In this document: one piece after another, positions 53,155 through 63,302 of the stretch
Position numbering within the stretch: position 1 is the first letter of the stretch
Layout of the letters: every line of letters starts with the position of its first letter
Source: CADCTM01 sp049671305
GTDB taxonomy: Bacteria; Cyanobacteriota; Cyanobacteriia; Cyanobacteriales; Coleofasciculaceae
Reading direction: 5' to 3'
DNA: 64,000 nucleotides
NCBI GenBank assembly: GCA_049671305.1
Contig: JBATUR010000052.1
Location: forward strand, 1-64,000
The notes under the pieces: model-generated
Databases searched by the model: none
Told to the model about the DNA's origin: nothing
The model's input: the letters and a program-made list of their open reading frames with translations, nothing else
Made by a program: the position numbers and the translations under genes

Positions 53155-53799
53155 TCACCCATTCCCCTGCCCCCTCACCCACTCTCGAAAAGCCCGCAAA
53201 GTAGCCGTCTCCCCATCAACTAAACTCTGCCGCAAAAACCGAGGAATAACCTCCATCTCCATCCAAGGAAAAGTCGGACTATTACTAACAGCTTCATACT
53301 CTCCATCCAATTGCTGTAAAACAAAAACTTCTAATTTATTTCCGTCATAACGCCACAATTCAGGCACACCAATCGCCGCATAAATTGGTAGCTTATCCAA
53401 AGAACCACTACTCATATCAATTTCCAAAACTAAATCTGGAGGCGGATCTTTATCTAAATCAATTTCTTGCTTACTTCTGACAAGTGGTTCATTTTGAAGA
53501 TAATAACAAGAGTCCGGTTCTGCACCTTTCAACTTCTTGCTTCGCTTCATAGTTAAAGAACCAAATTTTTTCATATTGATATTTAACTCATCAGTAATTG
53601 CTCTAACCAAATCGTCAATAAAGCGGTTATTATTCTCATGAGGTCCTAAAGGTGTCATAATTTCTAAAAATCCATTGTTATAAGCTAACCGCGTTGACCT
53701 GTTATCTCCTAATTCTTTGAGTATTTGTTCAAATGTTTGCCAACTAATATTGGACAAAATTACCCGTTGTTCAGCAATTACAGGAATTAATGTTTGCAT
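53155..53799 (-). CDS. Uma2 family putative endonuclease
   Basis: A 214-residue PD-(D/E)XK-like protein of the Uma2/DUF820 family. The acidic catalytic elements are seen in DPPPDLVLEIDMSSGS, followed by KLPIYAAIGVPELWRYDG, the usual Uma2 pattern. These proteins are abundant in cyanobacteria and their role is uncertain. It is a single gene, on the opposite strand to the carbohydrate-binding-type protein. Confidence 0.85.
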   Translation of the reverse strand: MQTLIPVIAEQRVILSNISWQTFEQILKELGDNRSTRLAYNNGFLEIMTPLGPHENNNRFIDDLVRAITDELNINMKKFGSLTMKRSKKLKGAEPDSCYYLQNEPLVRSKQEIDLDKDPPPDLVLEIDMSSGSLDKLPIYAAIGVPELWRYDGNKLEVFVLQQLDGEYEAVSNSPTFPWMEMEVIPRFLRQSLVDGETATLRAFREWVRGQGNG

Positions 53800-53852
53800 A
53801 AATTATGACCAACTAAAATGCTAAATTACTATCAATTATTACATGGTGCTAT

Positions 53853-53898
53853 TAAAAATAAAAAAGCTTCCTAGCCAGAACTAAACTGACTAGGAAGC
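53853..53898 (-). terminator. Rho-independent terminator of the EF-G gene
   Basis: GCTTCCTAG (plus 53866-53874) and CTAGGAAGC (plus 53890-53898) form a perfect 9-bp stem; on the minus strand it is followed by TTTTTTATTTTT. It lies about 55 nt past the gene stop. Confidence 0.85.
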
Positions 53899-53952
53899 AT
53901 CAAAATCATCTCTATAAAAACAGCAGGCGATTAAACAAGCGTAGCTAAGACA

Positions 53953-56037
53953 TTACTTGGCAGCCTGACGCTCTTTTGCTTCCTTAATCACTTCTTCAGC
54001 AATATTATTGGGGCAAGGAGCATAGTGTGAGAAGGACATGGAGAACTGTCCACGACCAGAGGTCATGGTACGCAAGTCGCCAATGTAGCCGAACATTTCG
54101 CTCAAAGGTACATCTGCCTTGATGCGTGCGCCTGTCTGCCCTGTCTCTTGGGCTTTCATCATGCCCCGACGACGGTTGAGATCGCCGATTACATCGCCCA
54201 TGTAATCATCTGGCGTGAACACATCAACATTCATGATCGGTTCGAGTAGTTGTGGACCTGCTTTGGGCACCGACTGACGATAAGCAGATTGTGCAGCAAT
54301 TTCAAAAGCGATCGCAGATGAGTCAACCGGGTGGAAACCTCCATCTGTAAGCGTTAGTTTAAAGTCCATGCAAGGGAACCCAGCTAATACGCCTTTGTCA
54401 ATGCAGCTCAAGAAGCCTTTCTGCACTGCGGGCCAGTATTCTCTAGGCACGTTACCGCCTGTTACTGTTGACTCAAACTGGAAGCCACTACCCGGTTCAC
54501 CAGGCTCTAGGACGTAGTTGATTTTGGCAAATTGACCAGAACCACCAGACTGTTTCTTGTGGACGTAGATATCTTCCAGGCGCTTGGTAATGGACTCGCG
54601 GTATGCCACTTGAGGTTCACCTACCTCCACTTCCACGCCGTGAGTGCGCTTGAGGATGTCTACTTTAATATCCAAGTGCAACTCACCCATGCCTTTAAGA
54701 ATGGTTTCGCCGCTTTCCTCATCGGTCACCATGTGGAAAGATGGGTCTTCTTGCACCATTTTGGTGAGAGCAGCTCCCATTTTTTCTTCACCGCCTTTAA
54801 CCTTTGGTCTGACCGCAATAGAAATTACGGGTTCGGGGAAAACCATCGGTTCTAGGGTAGCGGGGTTTTTGGGGTCGCAGATCGTATGTCCGGTGCGGAT
54901 GTTTTTCATACCGACGATCGCTACAATATCACCAGCTTGAGCTGATTCAATTTCTTCGCGAGAATTGGCGTGCATCTCCACCAAACGGCTGACTCGCTCA
55001 GTTTTACCCGTGGCAGTGTTGAGGACGGTATCACCTTTGGATAATGTACCAGAGTAGATGCGTGTAAAGGTTAGTGCACCATAGCGATCGTCCATGATTT
55101 TAAACGCTAGTGCCCGCAACGGCTTTTCTGGATCAATGATCGCAAATTTACCTGTTTCATGACCTTCTAGATCCACTTCTGGCTGCGGTCTAACTTCCGT
55201 TGGGTTGGGAAGATAGTCAACCACAGCATCTAGAACTAACTGTACGCCTTTATTTTTGAACGAAGAACCGCAGTAGGTGGGGAAAAACGCTAGGTCGCGG
55301 GTACCTTTGCGAATACACCGTTTCAAGTCCTCAAGACTCGGCTCTTCTCCTTCTAGATACTGTTCCATAACAGCATCATCTTGCTCAACCGCTAGTTCAA
55401 TTAACTGTTCGCGCCAAGTCTCGACATCATCAACCATGTCGGCAGGAACGTCTTTGATCTCATAGTTCATGGGATCACCAGAGTCGTCCCAGATCCAAGC
55501 TTTACGGGTCAACAAATCAACCACGCCACAGAACTTCTCTTCCAAACCAATTGGTAGTACCATCACCAGTGGCTTGGCAGCAAGAATTTGATCAACTTGC
55601 TTGACAACGCGATAAAAATCGGCTCCGGTTCGGTCAAGTTTATTGACATAGACAATACGAGAGACTTTGGAATCGTTAGCATAGCGCCAGTTAGTTTCAG
55701 ACTGCGGTTCTACCCCACCCGAACCACAGAATACACCAACGCCACCATCGAGCACTTTTAGGGAACGGTAAACTTCAATCGTAAAATCGACGTGTCCTGG
55801 GGTATCGATAATGTTGAGTTGATGACCATTCCAGAAGCAGCTAGTTGCGGCTGACTGAATTGTAATACCGCGTTCTTGCTCTTGTTCCATGAAGTCGGTC
55901 GTCGCTGCGCCTTCATGTACCTCACCAATTTTATGGATTTTTCCGGTCAGTTTGAGGATTCTTTCAGTTGTGGTAGTTTTGCCAGCATCAACGTGAGCGA
56001 AGATGCCAATATTTCGATAAAGAGTGAGGTCTTTCAT
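53953..56037 (-). CDS. fusA: Elongation factor G paralogue
   Basis: A 694-residue translational GTPase that moves tRNA and mRNA on the ribosome. G1 is AHVDAGKTT, G3 DTPGHVDF, and NKLDRTGADF gives the G4 element. Domains IV and V are complete (KGMGELHLDIKVDILKRTHG, GEPQVAYRE, TSGRGQFSMSF). It stands alone, not beside rpsL/rpsG/tuf, so it is likely one of several EF-G copies. Some G-domain stretches differ from common EF-G (VFCGSGGVEPQSETNWRYA). The role of the second copy may be specialised. Confidence 0.88.
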   Translation of the reverse strand: MKDLTLYRNIGIFAHVDAGKTTTTERILKLTGKIHKIGEVHEGAATTDFMEQEQERGITIQSAATSCFWNGHQLNIIDTPGHVDFTIEVYRSLKVLDGGVGVFCGSGGVEPQSETNWRYANDSKVSRIVYVNKLDRTGADFYRVVKQVDQILAAKPLVMVLPIGLEEKFCGVVDLLTRKAWIWDDSGDPMNYEIKDVPADMVDDVETWREQLIELAVEQDDAVMEQYLEGEEPSLEDLKRCIRKGTRDLAFFPTYCGSSFKNKGVQLVLDAVVDYLPNPTEVRPQPEVDLEGHETGKFAIIDPEKPLRALAFKIMDDRYGALTFTRIYSGTLSKGDTVLNTATGKTERVSRLVEMHANSREEIESAQAGDIVAIVGMKNIRTGHTICDPKNPATLEPMVFPEPVISIAVRPKVKGGEEKMGAALTKMVQEDPSFHMVTDEESGETILKGMGELHLDIKVDILKRTHGVEVEVGEPQVAYRESITKRLEDIYVHKKQSGGSGQFAKINYVLEPGEPGSGFQFESTVTGGNVPREYWPAVQKGFLSCIDKGVLAGFPCMDFKLTLTDGGFHPVDSSAIAFEIAAQSAYRQSVPKAGPQLLEPIMNVDVFTPDDYMGDVIGDLNRRRGMMKAQETGQTGARIKADVPLSEMFGYIGDLRTMTSGRGQFSMSFSHYAPCPNNIAEEVIKEAKERQAAK

Positions 56038-56217
56038 AATTGCTGTATAAGGTTAAATGCGACAAACCGTTGGCGACCAAATGCAAGCGTAGCAAGTAAG
56101 GAAGTTAATTTCACTGTCAACACTGCAAGCTGGATTTCCATGAAGCGGAATATATAAAAATTCTTTTCCCGGTTTCTGGCATCATTACTAATTGTAAAGT
56201 GTGGGATGTAATCATTG

Positions 56218-59200
56218 CTATGTAATAGCGGAAGTATTAACCGAACCGAACCCACCGCCGCCGGGTGTTTCAATTACAAACACATCCCCCTGATGCATCT
56301 CCACTGCCGCCGTACTTGCTAATTCCTCCACATTTCCATCATTTCGCTCAACATAATTCCGTCCCAAAGCCGCCGTTTCTCCACCTTGCAAACCATAAGG
56401 AGGAATAACCCGATGACTAGAAAGAATTGCCGCCATCATTGGTTCCAAAAAACGCAAGCGACGAATTACACCATTACCACCCTGATGCCGTCCCTTTCCA
56501 CCACTATAAGGGCGAATGGCAAAGCTTTCGAGTAACACGGGAAAACGCCATTCTAATACTTCTGGATCAGTTAGGCGAGAATTAGTCATGTGAGTCTGAA
56601 CTGCGTCTGTACCATCATATTCAGCACCTGCACCTGATCCCCCACAAATCGTTTCATAATATTGATAACGCTCGTTGCCAAAGGTAAAATTATTCATCGT
56701 CCCCTGAGATGCTGCCATCACTCCTAATGCACCATACAAAGCATCGGTAATTGCTTGAGAAGTTTCCACATTTCCTGCAACTACGGCAGCCGGATAACGA
56801 GGGTTTAACATACAGCCTTGGGGAATGATTATTTCTAATGGTTTGAGGCAACCAGCATTGAGTGGAATGTCATCATTTACTAAGGTACGGAATACATAAA
56901 GAACTGCTGCTTTGCATACTGCAGATGGGGCATTAAAATTAGTACTTAATTGCGGTGAAGTGCCAGTGAAATCTATTTTAGCATTACGGTTTTGGTGGTC
57001 AATTGTAATCGTTACCTTAATTTGATTGCCGTCATCTAAATTAGCTGTGTAACTTCCATCTTTGAGAGTGGCAATTACATGACGCACCGATACTTCTGCG
57101 TTATCCTGCACATGACTCATATAAGCTTGTACAGTTTCTAAAGAATATTGCTCTACCATATTAAGCAACTCTTGTAAACCCCTTTTATTGGCGGCAATTT
57201 GTGCTTGCAAGTCAGCAATATTTTGAGTTATATTCCTAACAGGGTAAGTGCAAGATGTCAGAAGTTGCCGTAGTTCTGCTTCCCGAAAATGACCTTTTTC
57301 AACTAACTTGAAGTTGTCTAGTAATACGCCTTCTTGTTCCACATTTGTGCTGTTAGGTGGCATGGAACCGGGAGTAATCCCGCCAATGTCTGCATGATGT
57401 CCCCGCGAGGCAACGAAGAAGATGGGCAGTGCATCCTGAGCAAGAGAAGTTTCAAAAACTGGCGTAACTACCGTAATATCTGGTAAGTGTGTTCCGCCGT
57501 TGTAAGGATTATTTAAAACGTAGACATCTCCGGGTTTAATTGTCTTGCTATGAGCTTCAATTAAACTATTAACACTTTCACTCATTGAGCCTAAATGCAC
57601 AGGAATATGAGGTGCATTAGCAACTAATTGTCCTTGTTTATCGAAGATAGCACAGGAGAAATCTAGACGTTCTTTAATATTGACCGAAGAACTAGTATTT
57701 TGTAGCGTAATTCCCATTTGTTCGGCAATTGAACGAAATAGGTTATTGAAAATTTCTAACATTACTGGGTCAGCTTTTTCGGCATTATTCGCTGCTTTTC
57801 CTTGTTGCAGATTAACGAGTGATAAAATTAAATGATTGCGCTCTGTTAGTTCAGCTTTCCAGTTAGGTTCAATAACATTTGTTCCCGTCGCCTCAATAAT
57901 CAATGCTGGACCCGAAATACAATCTCCCGGTTGTAAATTCTCCCGTTTAAATACCGGAGTTTCGTGCCATTTAGCAGCGCTATACATCTGAATTGTTTCT
58001 ATCGGTTTCGGTATTTCTTTTGTCCGACGTTCAATTATTGCTTCTTCGTGTTGAGCGATGTATTTTACCAATTCAGTCGAAACTGCTTCCACAACTAACG
58101 ACTTTTCTGAAGCAATAAAACCATATTGTTGCTGATGTGCTTGTTCAAATCGCTGCCTCATCGCCGCAACATCTACAAAATCCACAACCAGCGCTGTATC
58201 TGTCCCTTCATACCGCAAATGTGCTCGTGGGAAAACTTGAATTTTTGACTGTGTTTCTGGCTGTGCATCCGTGTTTAAATCTGCCGTTGCCTCCCTTACT
58301 AACTGTTCTAATATTTTCTCTAGTTCAGATAGCAAATCATCATTTAGCTTCGCTTCCACTGCCTTTTCTTTTAATACCCGTACATCCGCCAAACCCATAC
58401 CATACGCCGATAATACCCCAGCAAAGGGATGAATAAACACCTTTTTCATACCCAAGGCTTCAGCAATTAAACAAGCGTGTTGTCCCCCCGCACCACCAAA
58501 GCAACAAAGCGTATAATCGGACACATCATAACCACGCTGAAGCGAGATTTTCTTAATCGCATTTGCCATTTTTTCGACAGCAATTGCCAGGAAACCTGAC
58601 GCAACTTGTTCAGGCGTCCGATCATCGCCCATTTCGACAACTAATTGCTCAAATTTATGGCGTACTACCTCGCTATTTAATGGCAAATTTCCATCTATAC
58701 CAAATACTTTTGGGAAAAATTCTGGTTGCAACTTGCCCAGCATTACATTGGCATCAGTTATGGTTAATGGACCACCCTTGGAGTAGGATGCAGGACCCGG
58801 ATTTGCCCCTGCTGAAGCGGGTCCGACGCGATACCGTGCCCCGTCATATTGCAGAATGGAACCGCCCCCCGCTGCAACGGTGTGAATTGCCATCATCGGT
58901 GTCCGCAGCCGCACTCCAGCCACTTCGGTTTCAAAAGTGCGCTCATACTGCCCGTTGTAATGTGCGACATCGGTGGATGTGCCGCCCATATCAAAGCCGA
59001 TGATTTTGCTGAACCCGGCTGTGGCACTGGTTTGCACTGCTCCAACGATGCCCCCGGCGGGTCCTGATAAGATGCTGTCTTTGCCTTGGAATAATTGGGC
59101 ATCTACTAATCCGCCGTTGGATTGCATAAATTGCAACGGTACGCCGCCTAGTTGACTTGCTACTTGGTCTACATAACGCCGCAAAATTGGCGATAAGTAA

Positions 59201-59850
59201 GCATCGATAACGGTTGTGTCGCCTCGGCTGACTAATTTCATCAAGGGCGTGACTTCATGGGAGACTGAGATTTGGCTAAAACCGATCGCTTGTGCTATTT
59301 TGGCTACTTGCTTTTCATGCGCCGAGTAACGATAGCCATGCATCAAAACTACTGCACAGGAGCGGATTCCAGCGTTGTAGGCTGTTTGTAAGTCAGTTTG
59401 GACTGTTTTTAAATTGACGGGTGTTAGTTCTTGCCCTTGGGCGCTGTAGCGTTCTTCTACCTCAATTACCTGCTGATAAAGCATTTCTGGCAGAATAATT
59501 TGACGGGCAAAAATGTCGGGACGATTTTGATAGCCAATGCGGAGGGCATCTCGAAAGCCTTTGGTAATAACGAGTACTACGGCGTCGCCTTTGCGTTCTA
59601 ATAAGGCGTTGGTTGCGACGGTTGTCCCCATTTTCACCACTTCAATTTGTGCGGCAGGTATTAGAGCATTATTGTCAAGTTTTAATAGTTCACGAATTCC
59701 TTGTACTGCAGCGTCTGTATAACGTTCAGGGTTTTCTGACAATAGTTTATGAATCACCAATTGCCCATCGGGACGCTTTGCCACGATATCAGTAAATGTG
59801 CCGCCTCGGTCAATCCAAAATTGCCAAAGATTATTAGAGTTAGTAGTCAT
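56218..59850 (-). CDS. oplaH: 5-oxoprolinase (hydantoinase A/B fusion)
   Basis: A 1210-residue ATP-dependent enzyme opening 5-oxoproline to glutamate. The N-terminal HyuA part has IDRGGTFTDIV, IGFDMGGTSTDVAHYNG and GGAGGQHACLIAEALGM; the HyuB part follows from about residue 700 (FNNLFRSIAEQMGI, YNGGTHLPDITVV, SRGHHADIGGITPGSMPP), ending in GGGGFGSV. The fusion is the form seen in yeast OXP1 and many bacteria. It is separated from EF-G by 180 nt and may be cotranscribed. Confidence 0.92.
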   Translation of the reverse strand: MTTNSNNLWQFWIDRGGTFTDIVAKRPDGQLVIHKLLSENPERYTDAAVQGIRELLKLDNNALIPAAQIEVVKMGTTVATNALLERKGDAVVLVITKGFRDALRIGYQNRPDIFARQIILPEMLYQQVIEVEERYSAQGQELTPVNLKTVQTDLQTAYNAGIRSCAVVLMHGYRYSAHEKQVAKIAQAIGFSQISVSHEVTPLMKLVSRGDTTVIDAYLSPILRRYVDQVASQLGGVPLQFMQSNGGLVDAQLFQGKDSILSGPAGGIVGAVQTSATAGFSKIIGFDMGGTSTDVAHYNGQYERTFETEVAGVRLRTPMMAIHTVAAGGGSILQYDGARYRVGPASAGANPGPASYSKGGPLTITDANVMLGKLQPEFFPKVFGIDGNLPLNSEVVRHKFEQLVVEMGDDRTPEQVASGFLAIAVEKMANAIKKISLQRGYDVSDYTLCCFGGAGGQHACLIAEALGMKKVFIHPFAGVLSAYGMGLADVRVLKEKAVEAKLNDDLLSELEKILEQLVREATADLNTDAQPETQSKIQVFPRAHLRYEGTDTALVVDFVDVAAMRQRFEQAHQQQYGFIASEKSLVVEAVSTELVKYIAQHEEAIIERRTKEIPKPIETIQMYSAAKWHETPVFKRENLQPGDCISGPALIIEATGTNVIEPNWKAELTERNHLILSLVNLQQGKAANNAEKADPVMLEIFNNLFRSIAEQMGITLQNTSSSVNIKERLDFSCAIFDKQGQLVANAPHIPVHLGSMSESVNSLIEAHSKTIKPGDVYVLNNPYNGGTHLPDITVVTPVFETSLAQDALPIFFVASRGHHADIGGITPGSMPPNSTNVEQEGVLLDNFKLVEKGHFREAELRQLLTSCTYPVRNITQNIADLQAQIAANKRGLQELLNMVEQYSLETVQAYMSHVQDNAEVSVRHVIATLKDGSYTANLDDGNQIKVTITIDHQNRNAKIDFTGTSPQLSTNFNAPSAVCKAAVLYVFRTLVNDDIPLNAGCLKPLEIIIPQGCMLNPRYPAAVVAGNVETSQAITDALYGALGVMAASQGTMNNFTFGNERYQYYETICGGSGAGAEYDGTDAVQTHMTNSRLTDPEVLEWRFPVLLESFAIRPYSGGKGRHQGGNGVIRRLRFLEPMMAAILSSHRVIPPYGLQGGETAALGRNYVERNDGNVEELASTAAVEMHQGDVFVIETPGGGGFGSVNTSAIT

Positions 59851-60066
59851 AGAAGTCCTCAGTTAAAGTGGGTGCAATTAAGCCTATTGTTACAACAGAC
59901 TTCTTGGCAGAGTCAATTAGTTGTAACGTAGCTAGTTTTCTTTATTTCTGAGGTCTATGTCAGGTATGCAATCATTATCACAATTAAAAATTAATTTATA
60001 CATTGATTTTTGCCTCAGTACTATTTAGGATGAGACGGTTAGGCAATTAATTTAATTTTTCGGACT

Positions 60067-61005
60067 ATGGCAAGCAAAAAACTATATGGAATTTTTACAG
60101 TTTTAAATCTCAGAGGTTCTGTGATTCCCTCTATTTTAAGTCGAGTTATATTTTGTGGTTTATTTGGCTTTTTAGTTTCGCTGGCTTTTTATTTTAATTT
60201 ACCTGTATCTCATCAAGTTTTAGGATCGGTAATTCCTAGCATTGTTTTAGGTTTATTACTGGTTTTTCGGACAAATACAGCTTATGAGCGTTTTTGGGAA
60301 GGTCGTAAATTATGGGGTAGTTTAGTTAACAATACCCGTAACTTATCGCGTTTAATCTGGGTAAGTATTAGAGAAGTTGAACCAGAAGATAAAATGCAAA
60401 AAATTGCGGCTTTGCGATTGATCGTGGCTTTTGCTATTGCGACCAAATTACATCTAAGAGGAGAAGTTGTAAATAGGGAGTTGGAAGAATTAATGCCTCT
60501 AGAACGTTATCATAATTTAAAAACTATGAATCATCCGCCCTCAGAGATTGCTTTTTGGATAGGTGATTATCTGCAAGTGCAGATGAAGCGGGAAAATTTA
60601 AGTATTTATCAACTACCTACACTACAAGGATTAATTAATAATTTAGTGGATAATTTAGGCGGTTGTGAAAGAATTTTAAAAACACCAATTCCTTTAGCCT
60701 ATTCTATTCACCTCAATCAACTGTTATTTCTTTATTGCTTATTATTGCCATTTCAACTAGTAGATGAATTAGCTTGGTGGACAGGTGCGGTTACTAGTTT
60801 AGTTAGTTTTACCTTATTTGGAATAGAAGCAATTGGTATTGAGATTGAAAATCCCTTTGGTTACGATGCCAATGACTTACCTCTAGATGCAATTTGTAAA
60901 ACCATGAAACGCAATGTTGAAGATTTAATTAGATTGACTCCTAGTGTTAGGCAGTGTGAAGATTTTGAGCTACCAAATCCTATATTTAGAGAAAATAATC
61001 AGTAA
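60067..61005 (+). CDS. Bestrophin-family chloride channel
   Basis: A 312-residue membrane protein of the bestrophin/UPF0187 family. Four hydrophobic segments, RTNTAYERFWEGRKLWGSLVNNTRN being the hallmark, and a C-terminal GIEIENPFGYDANDLPL. In plastids bestrophins tune thylakoid proton motive force by chloride flux; a similar role is possible. It is divergent from the oxoprolinase gene, 216 nt apart. Confidence 0.9.
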   Translation: MASKKLYGIFTVLNLRGSVIPSILSRVIFCGLFGFLVSLAFYFNLPVSHQVLGSVIPSIVLGLLLVFRTNTAYERFWEGRKLWGSLVNNTRNLSRLIWVSIREVEPEDKMQKIAALRLIVAFAIATKLHLRGEVVNRELEELMPLERYHNLKTMNHPPSEIAFWIGDYLQVQMKRENLSIYQLPTLQGLINNLVDNLGGCERILKTPIPLAYSIHLNQLLFLYCLLLPFQLVDELAWWTGAVTSLVSFTLFGIEAIGIEIENPFGYDANDLPLDAICKTMKRNVEDLIRLTPSVRQCEDFELPNPIFRENNQ

Positions 61006-61045
61006 TTTTTAACGCTTAATAGTTATCTTTTTTCTATTATTGATG

Positions 61046-62014
61046 TCAGTTTTTAGGAAGGCTGTGTCGCGAAAAGAAATCCCAAATAGTATTACTGGCA
61101 TTATAACCAATAGCCTTATTAAATTTGATTTGGTTCGGGTCTTGAGATGCACCACCGGGCCAAGAATGTCCACCTTGTATGATATCTGTAAGTAAGACTT
61201 CTGAACCACCACGGCAATTGGCATAACGAGTTGTTTTTACATAATAGCGGTCATTTTTATTGGTACCAGAAGTTTGTTTAATTTGAGCAGGTGAGGTACA
61301 TTTATCTTGTTTTCGCCAATGGGTTACAGCATCAGGAATAGAAAGAAGTGCTCCTCTTACTGTTTGTTCATCTCCTTCATAGTGTACAGCTAGATCATTT
61401 GTGCCATTAATCATTAATATTGATGCAGGATTATTCGGCTGACATTTAGATTTTAATCGTACAGGAAGTGATCCCGCAACTGAGGCAAAAGCTGCTATTT
61501 TATTAGGTAACTGACAAGCTAAAGCTTGGGTAAGTATTGCACCTCTAGAGAACCCCGAAGCATAAACTTTACTATTATCAATATTTCTAATTTTCTTAAT
61601 ATGAGTAATTAAGGCATCAACGAAGGCTACATCATTGACTTTACCATAAGGATTACCTCGAAGCGTCCAACGTTGATTAAGACCATCTGGATAAACGGCA
61701 ATAAATCCTTTTTGTTCAGCTAAATTATTGAATTGTGTAACATCAGAAATTGCATGACCTGTACCATTATCGCCATGAAATACCAAAACTAATGGCATGG
61801 GATGATCAGGTTTATAAGATTTTGGAGTATAAATATAATAGGTTCGTGTATGTCCTTGGTCGATTAACTGACCTGTACCTTCTCCTCTGGTTATAATTGC
61901 TTTTTTTGTTATGTTTTCTTGAGCTTGAATTTTTTGACAGCCTGTTATTAAAATACTGGAAAGTAGGACGGCAATAATTGAATTAGTTAGAGGAAAGGTA
62001 TGATATTTTTTCAC
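61046..62014 (-). CDS. Secreted LpqC-type esterase (PHB depolymerase family)
   Basis: A 322-residue lipoprotein. A signal peptide (NSIIAVLLSSILITGC) with lipobox ITGC opens the protein. The esterase domain has LVFHGDNGTGH (oxyanion), nucleophile elbow SGFSRGAI (Ser about 165), an Asp in MINGTNDLAV and His in GGHSWPGG. It resembles LpqC/feruloyl-esterase-like and polyhydroxybutyrate depolymerase proteins; the natural ester is unknown. Confidence 0.85.
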   Translation of the reverse strand: MKKYHTFPLTNSIIAVLLSSILITGCQKIQAQENITKKAIITRGEGTGQLIDQGHTRTYYIYTPKSYKPDHPMPLVLVFHGDNGTGHAISDVTQFNNLAEQKGFIAVYPDGLNQRWTLRGNPYGKVNDVAFVDALITHIKKIRNIDNSKVYASGFSRGAILTQALACQLPNKIAAFASVAGSLPVRLKSKCQPNNPASILMINGTNDLAVHYEGDEQTVRGALLSIPDAVTHWRKQDKCTSPAQIKQTSGTNKNDRYYVKTTRYANCRGGSEVLLTDIIQGGHSWPGGASQDPNQIKFNKAIGYNASNTIWDFFSRHSLPKN

Positions 62015-62318
62015 CGTTATTTGACTTTAACCTATAAAAATAAATGTATTTTTACATATCTTAAACTTTGAGAGTTTTAAGAGTCAAGCTTATTTTAAAG
62101 ATTCCACCATTTGACATATTTGCAAAACAGATTTTGCCTTAGTCATTGCTGCCAAGCTGTTAAAACTCTAACTGACTGTCCCTAGAGACATACTTAAGTA
62201 CTTTGTTCCTAACTTGATAGCTTTGCTAACTGTAGACTAATTTACCAAGTACGATTAAACTACCTGAAGTATAAATTACTTAAATCAACCTGGTCAATCA
62301 CAACAATTTCTGCAAGCT
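62015..62318. other. Intergenic between divergent genes, no gene seen
   Basis: About 304 nt, AT-rich, no tRNA, hairpin or reading frame of note. It should carry promoters for the esterase (minus) and the exonuclease (plus). Confidence 0.5.
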
Positions 62319-63239
62319 ATGGCATATTTAACAACGCCTGATGATATTCAAGCTAAAATTTCCGAATATAGCAAAGAGTCGATACTTTGGATCGATACAG
62401 AAATTGCTGACTACCAAACTCGCAAGCCTAAATTATCTCTTATTCAAGTATTGCACAACCCCAATGATTTAACAGGTGAGCAAGTTGCTCTTTTAGATGT
62501 ACTAAATCATTCAGAATTAGTGCAAGAATTCATTGATAAAATTATGATAAACCCGGCAATTGAAAAAGTTTTTCATAATGCTAGCTATGACTTGAAGTTA
62601 TTGGGAAAAACTAAAGCCAAAAATGTAACCTGCACCTTAGAAATTGCTCAAAAAATCCCCTATTACCTCTTGCAATTACCTGACTTGCAACTAAAAACTT
62701 TGGCAGAACAATTGTGTTATTTTCCGCCAGTAGATAAAACTGAGCAAACAAGTGACTGGGGAGTGCGTCCCCTCACAGCAAGTCAGCTTTTTTATGCCAA
62801 AATGGACTCGGTATATGTAGCTCAAGTGCATCAACAATTGCTTAAATTAAGGCGACGTAGCGAACCAGATCCCACAACAGAAGATTTAACCGCATTGGCG
62901 CAACGTTATCAAAAAATTGAGCATCAATGGCAGTTATTAGATACAGAAATTACTCATTTGCAAGAGCGACTCAAAAAAGCCATGCAGGCACAAAATGTAT
63001 CTGAAACTGAATCTTTTAAGTTATCAAGTTCTAAACGAACTACTAAAAAAGTTTCGTTTGCTCAGTTAGCACAATTAGTACAAGCTCAAGGTATTGAGTT
63101 AGATTTTTCTGTACCATTAACACAAAAGCTTCAGAAAGAATTAGGAAAAATTGTTGAGCAACTACCAATAGAAGAAGAAGTAACGACTAGTTGGAGACTA
63201 TCATTAAAAGAACAGAATGATGAGGAAATACCTTTTTAA
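62319..63239 (+). CDS. RNase D-like 3'-5' exonuclease
   Basis: A 306-residue DEDDy exonuclease. ILWIDTEIADYQ supplies motif I (DxE), VFHNASYDLKLLG motif II and the Tyr/Asp of motif III is in FYAKMDSVYVAQVH. It processes tRNA or other structured RNA ends. The HRDC domain of E. coli RNase D is absent; the C-terminus instead has a helical/coiled part (about 200-245) and a Lys-rich linker. The ATG at 62319 is normal. Confidence 0.85.
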   Translation: MAYLTTPDDIQAKISEYSKESILWIDTEIADYQTRKPKLSLIQVLHNPNDLTGEQVALLDVLNHSELVQEFIDKIMINPAIEKVFHNASYDLKLLGKTKAKNVTCTLEIAQKIPYYLLQLPDLQLKTLAEQLCYFPPVDKTEQTSDWGVRPLTASQLFYAKMDSVYVAQVHQQLLKLRRRSEPDPTTEDLTALAQRYQKIEHQWQLLDTEITHLQERLKKAMQAQNVSETESFKLSSSKRTTKKVSFAQLAQLVQAQGIELDFSVPLTQKLQKELGKIVEQLPIEEEVTTSWRLSLKEQNDEEIPF

Positions 63240-63302
63240 AAAGCTAATGTCAACTAAAAACTAATAAGTATTCACCTTGCTTACATCACCATAAAAAACA
63301 TC

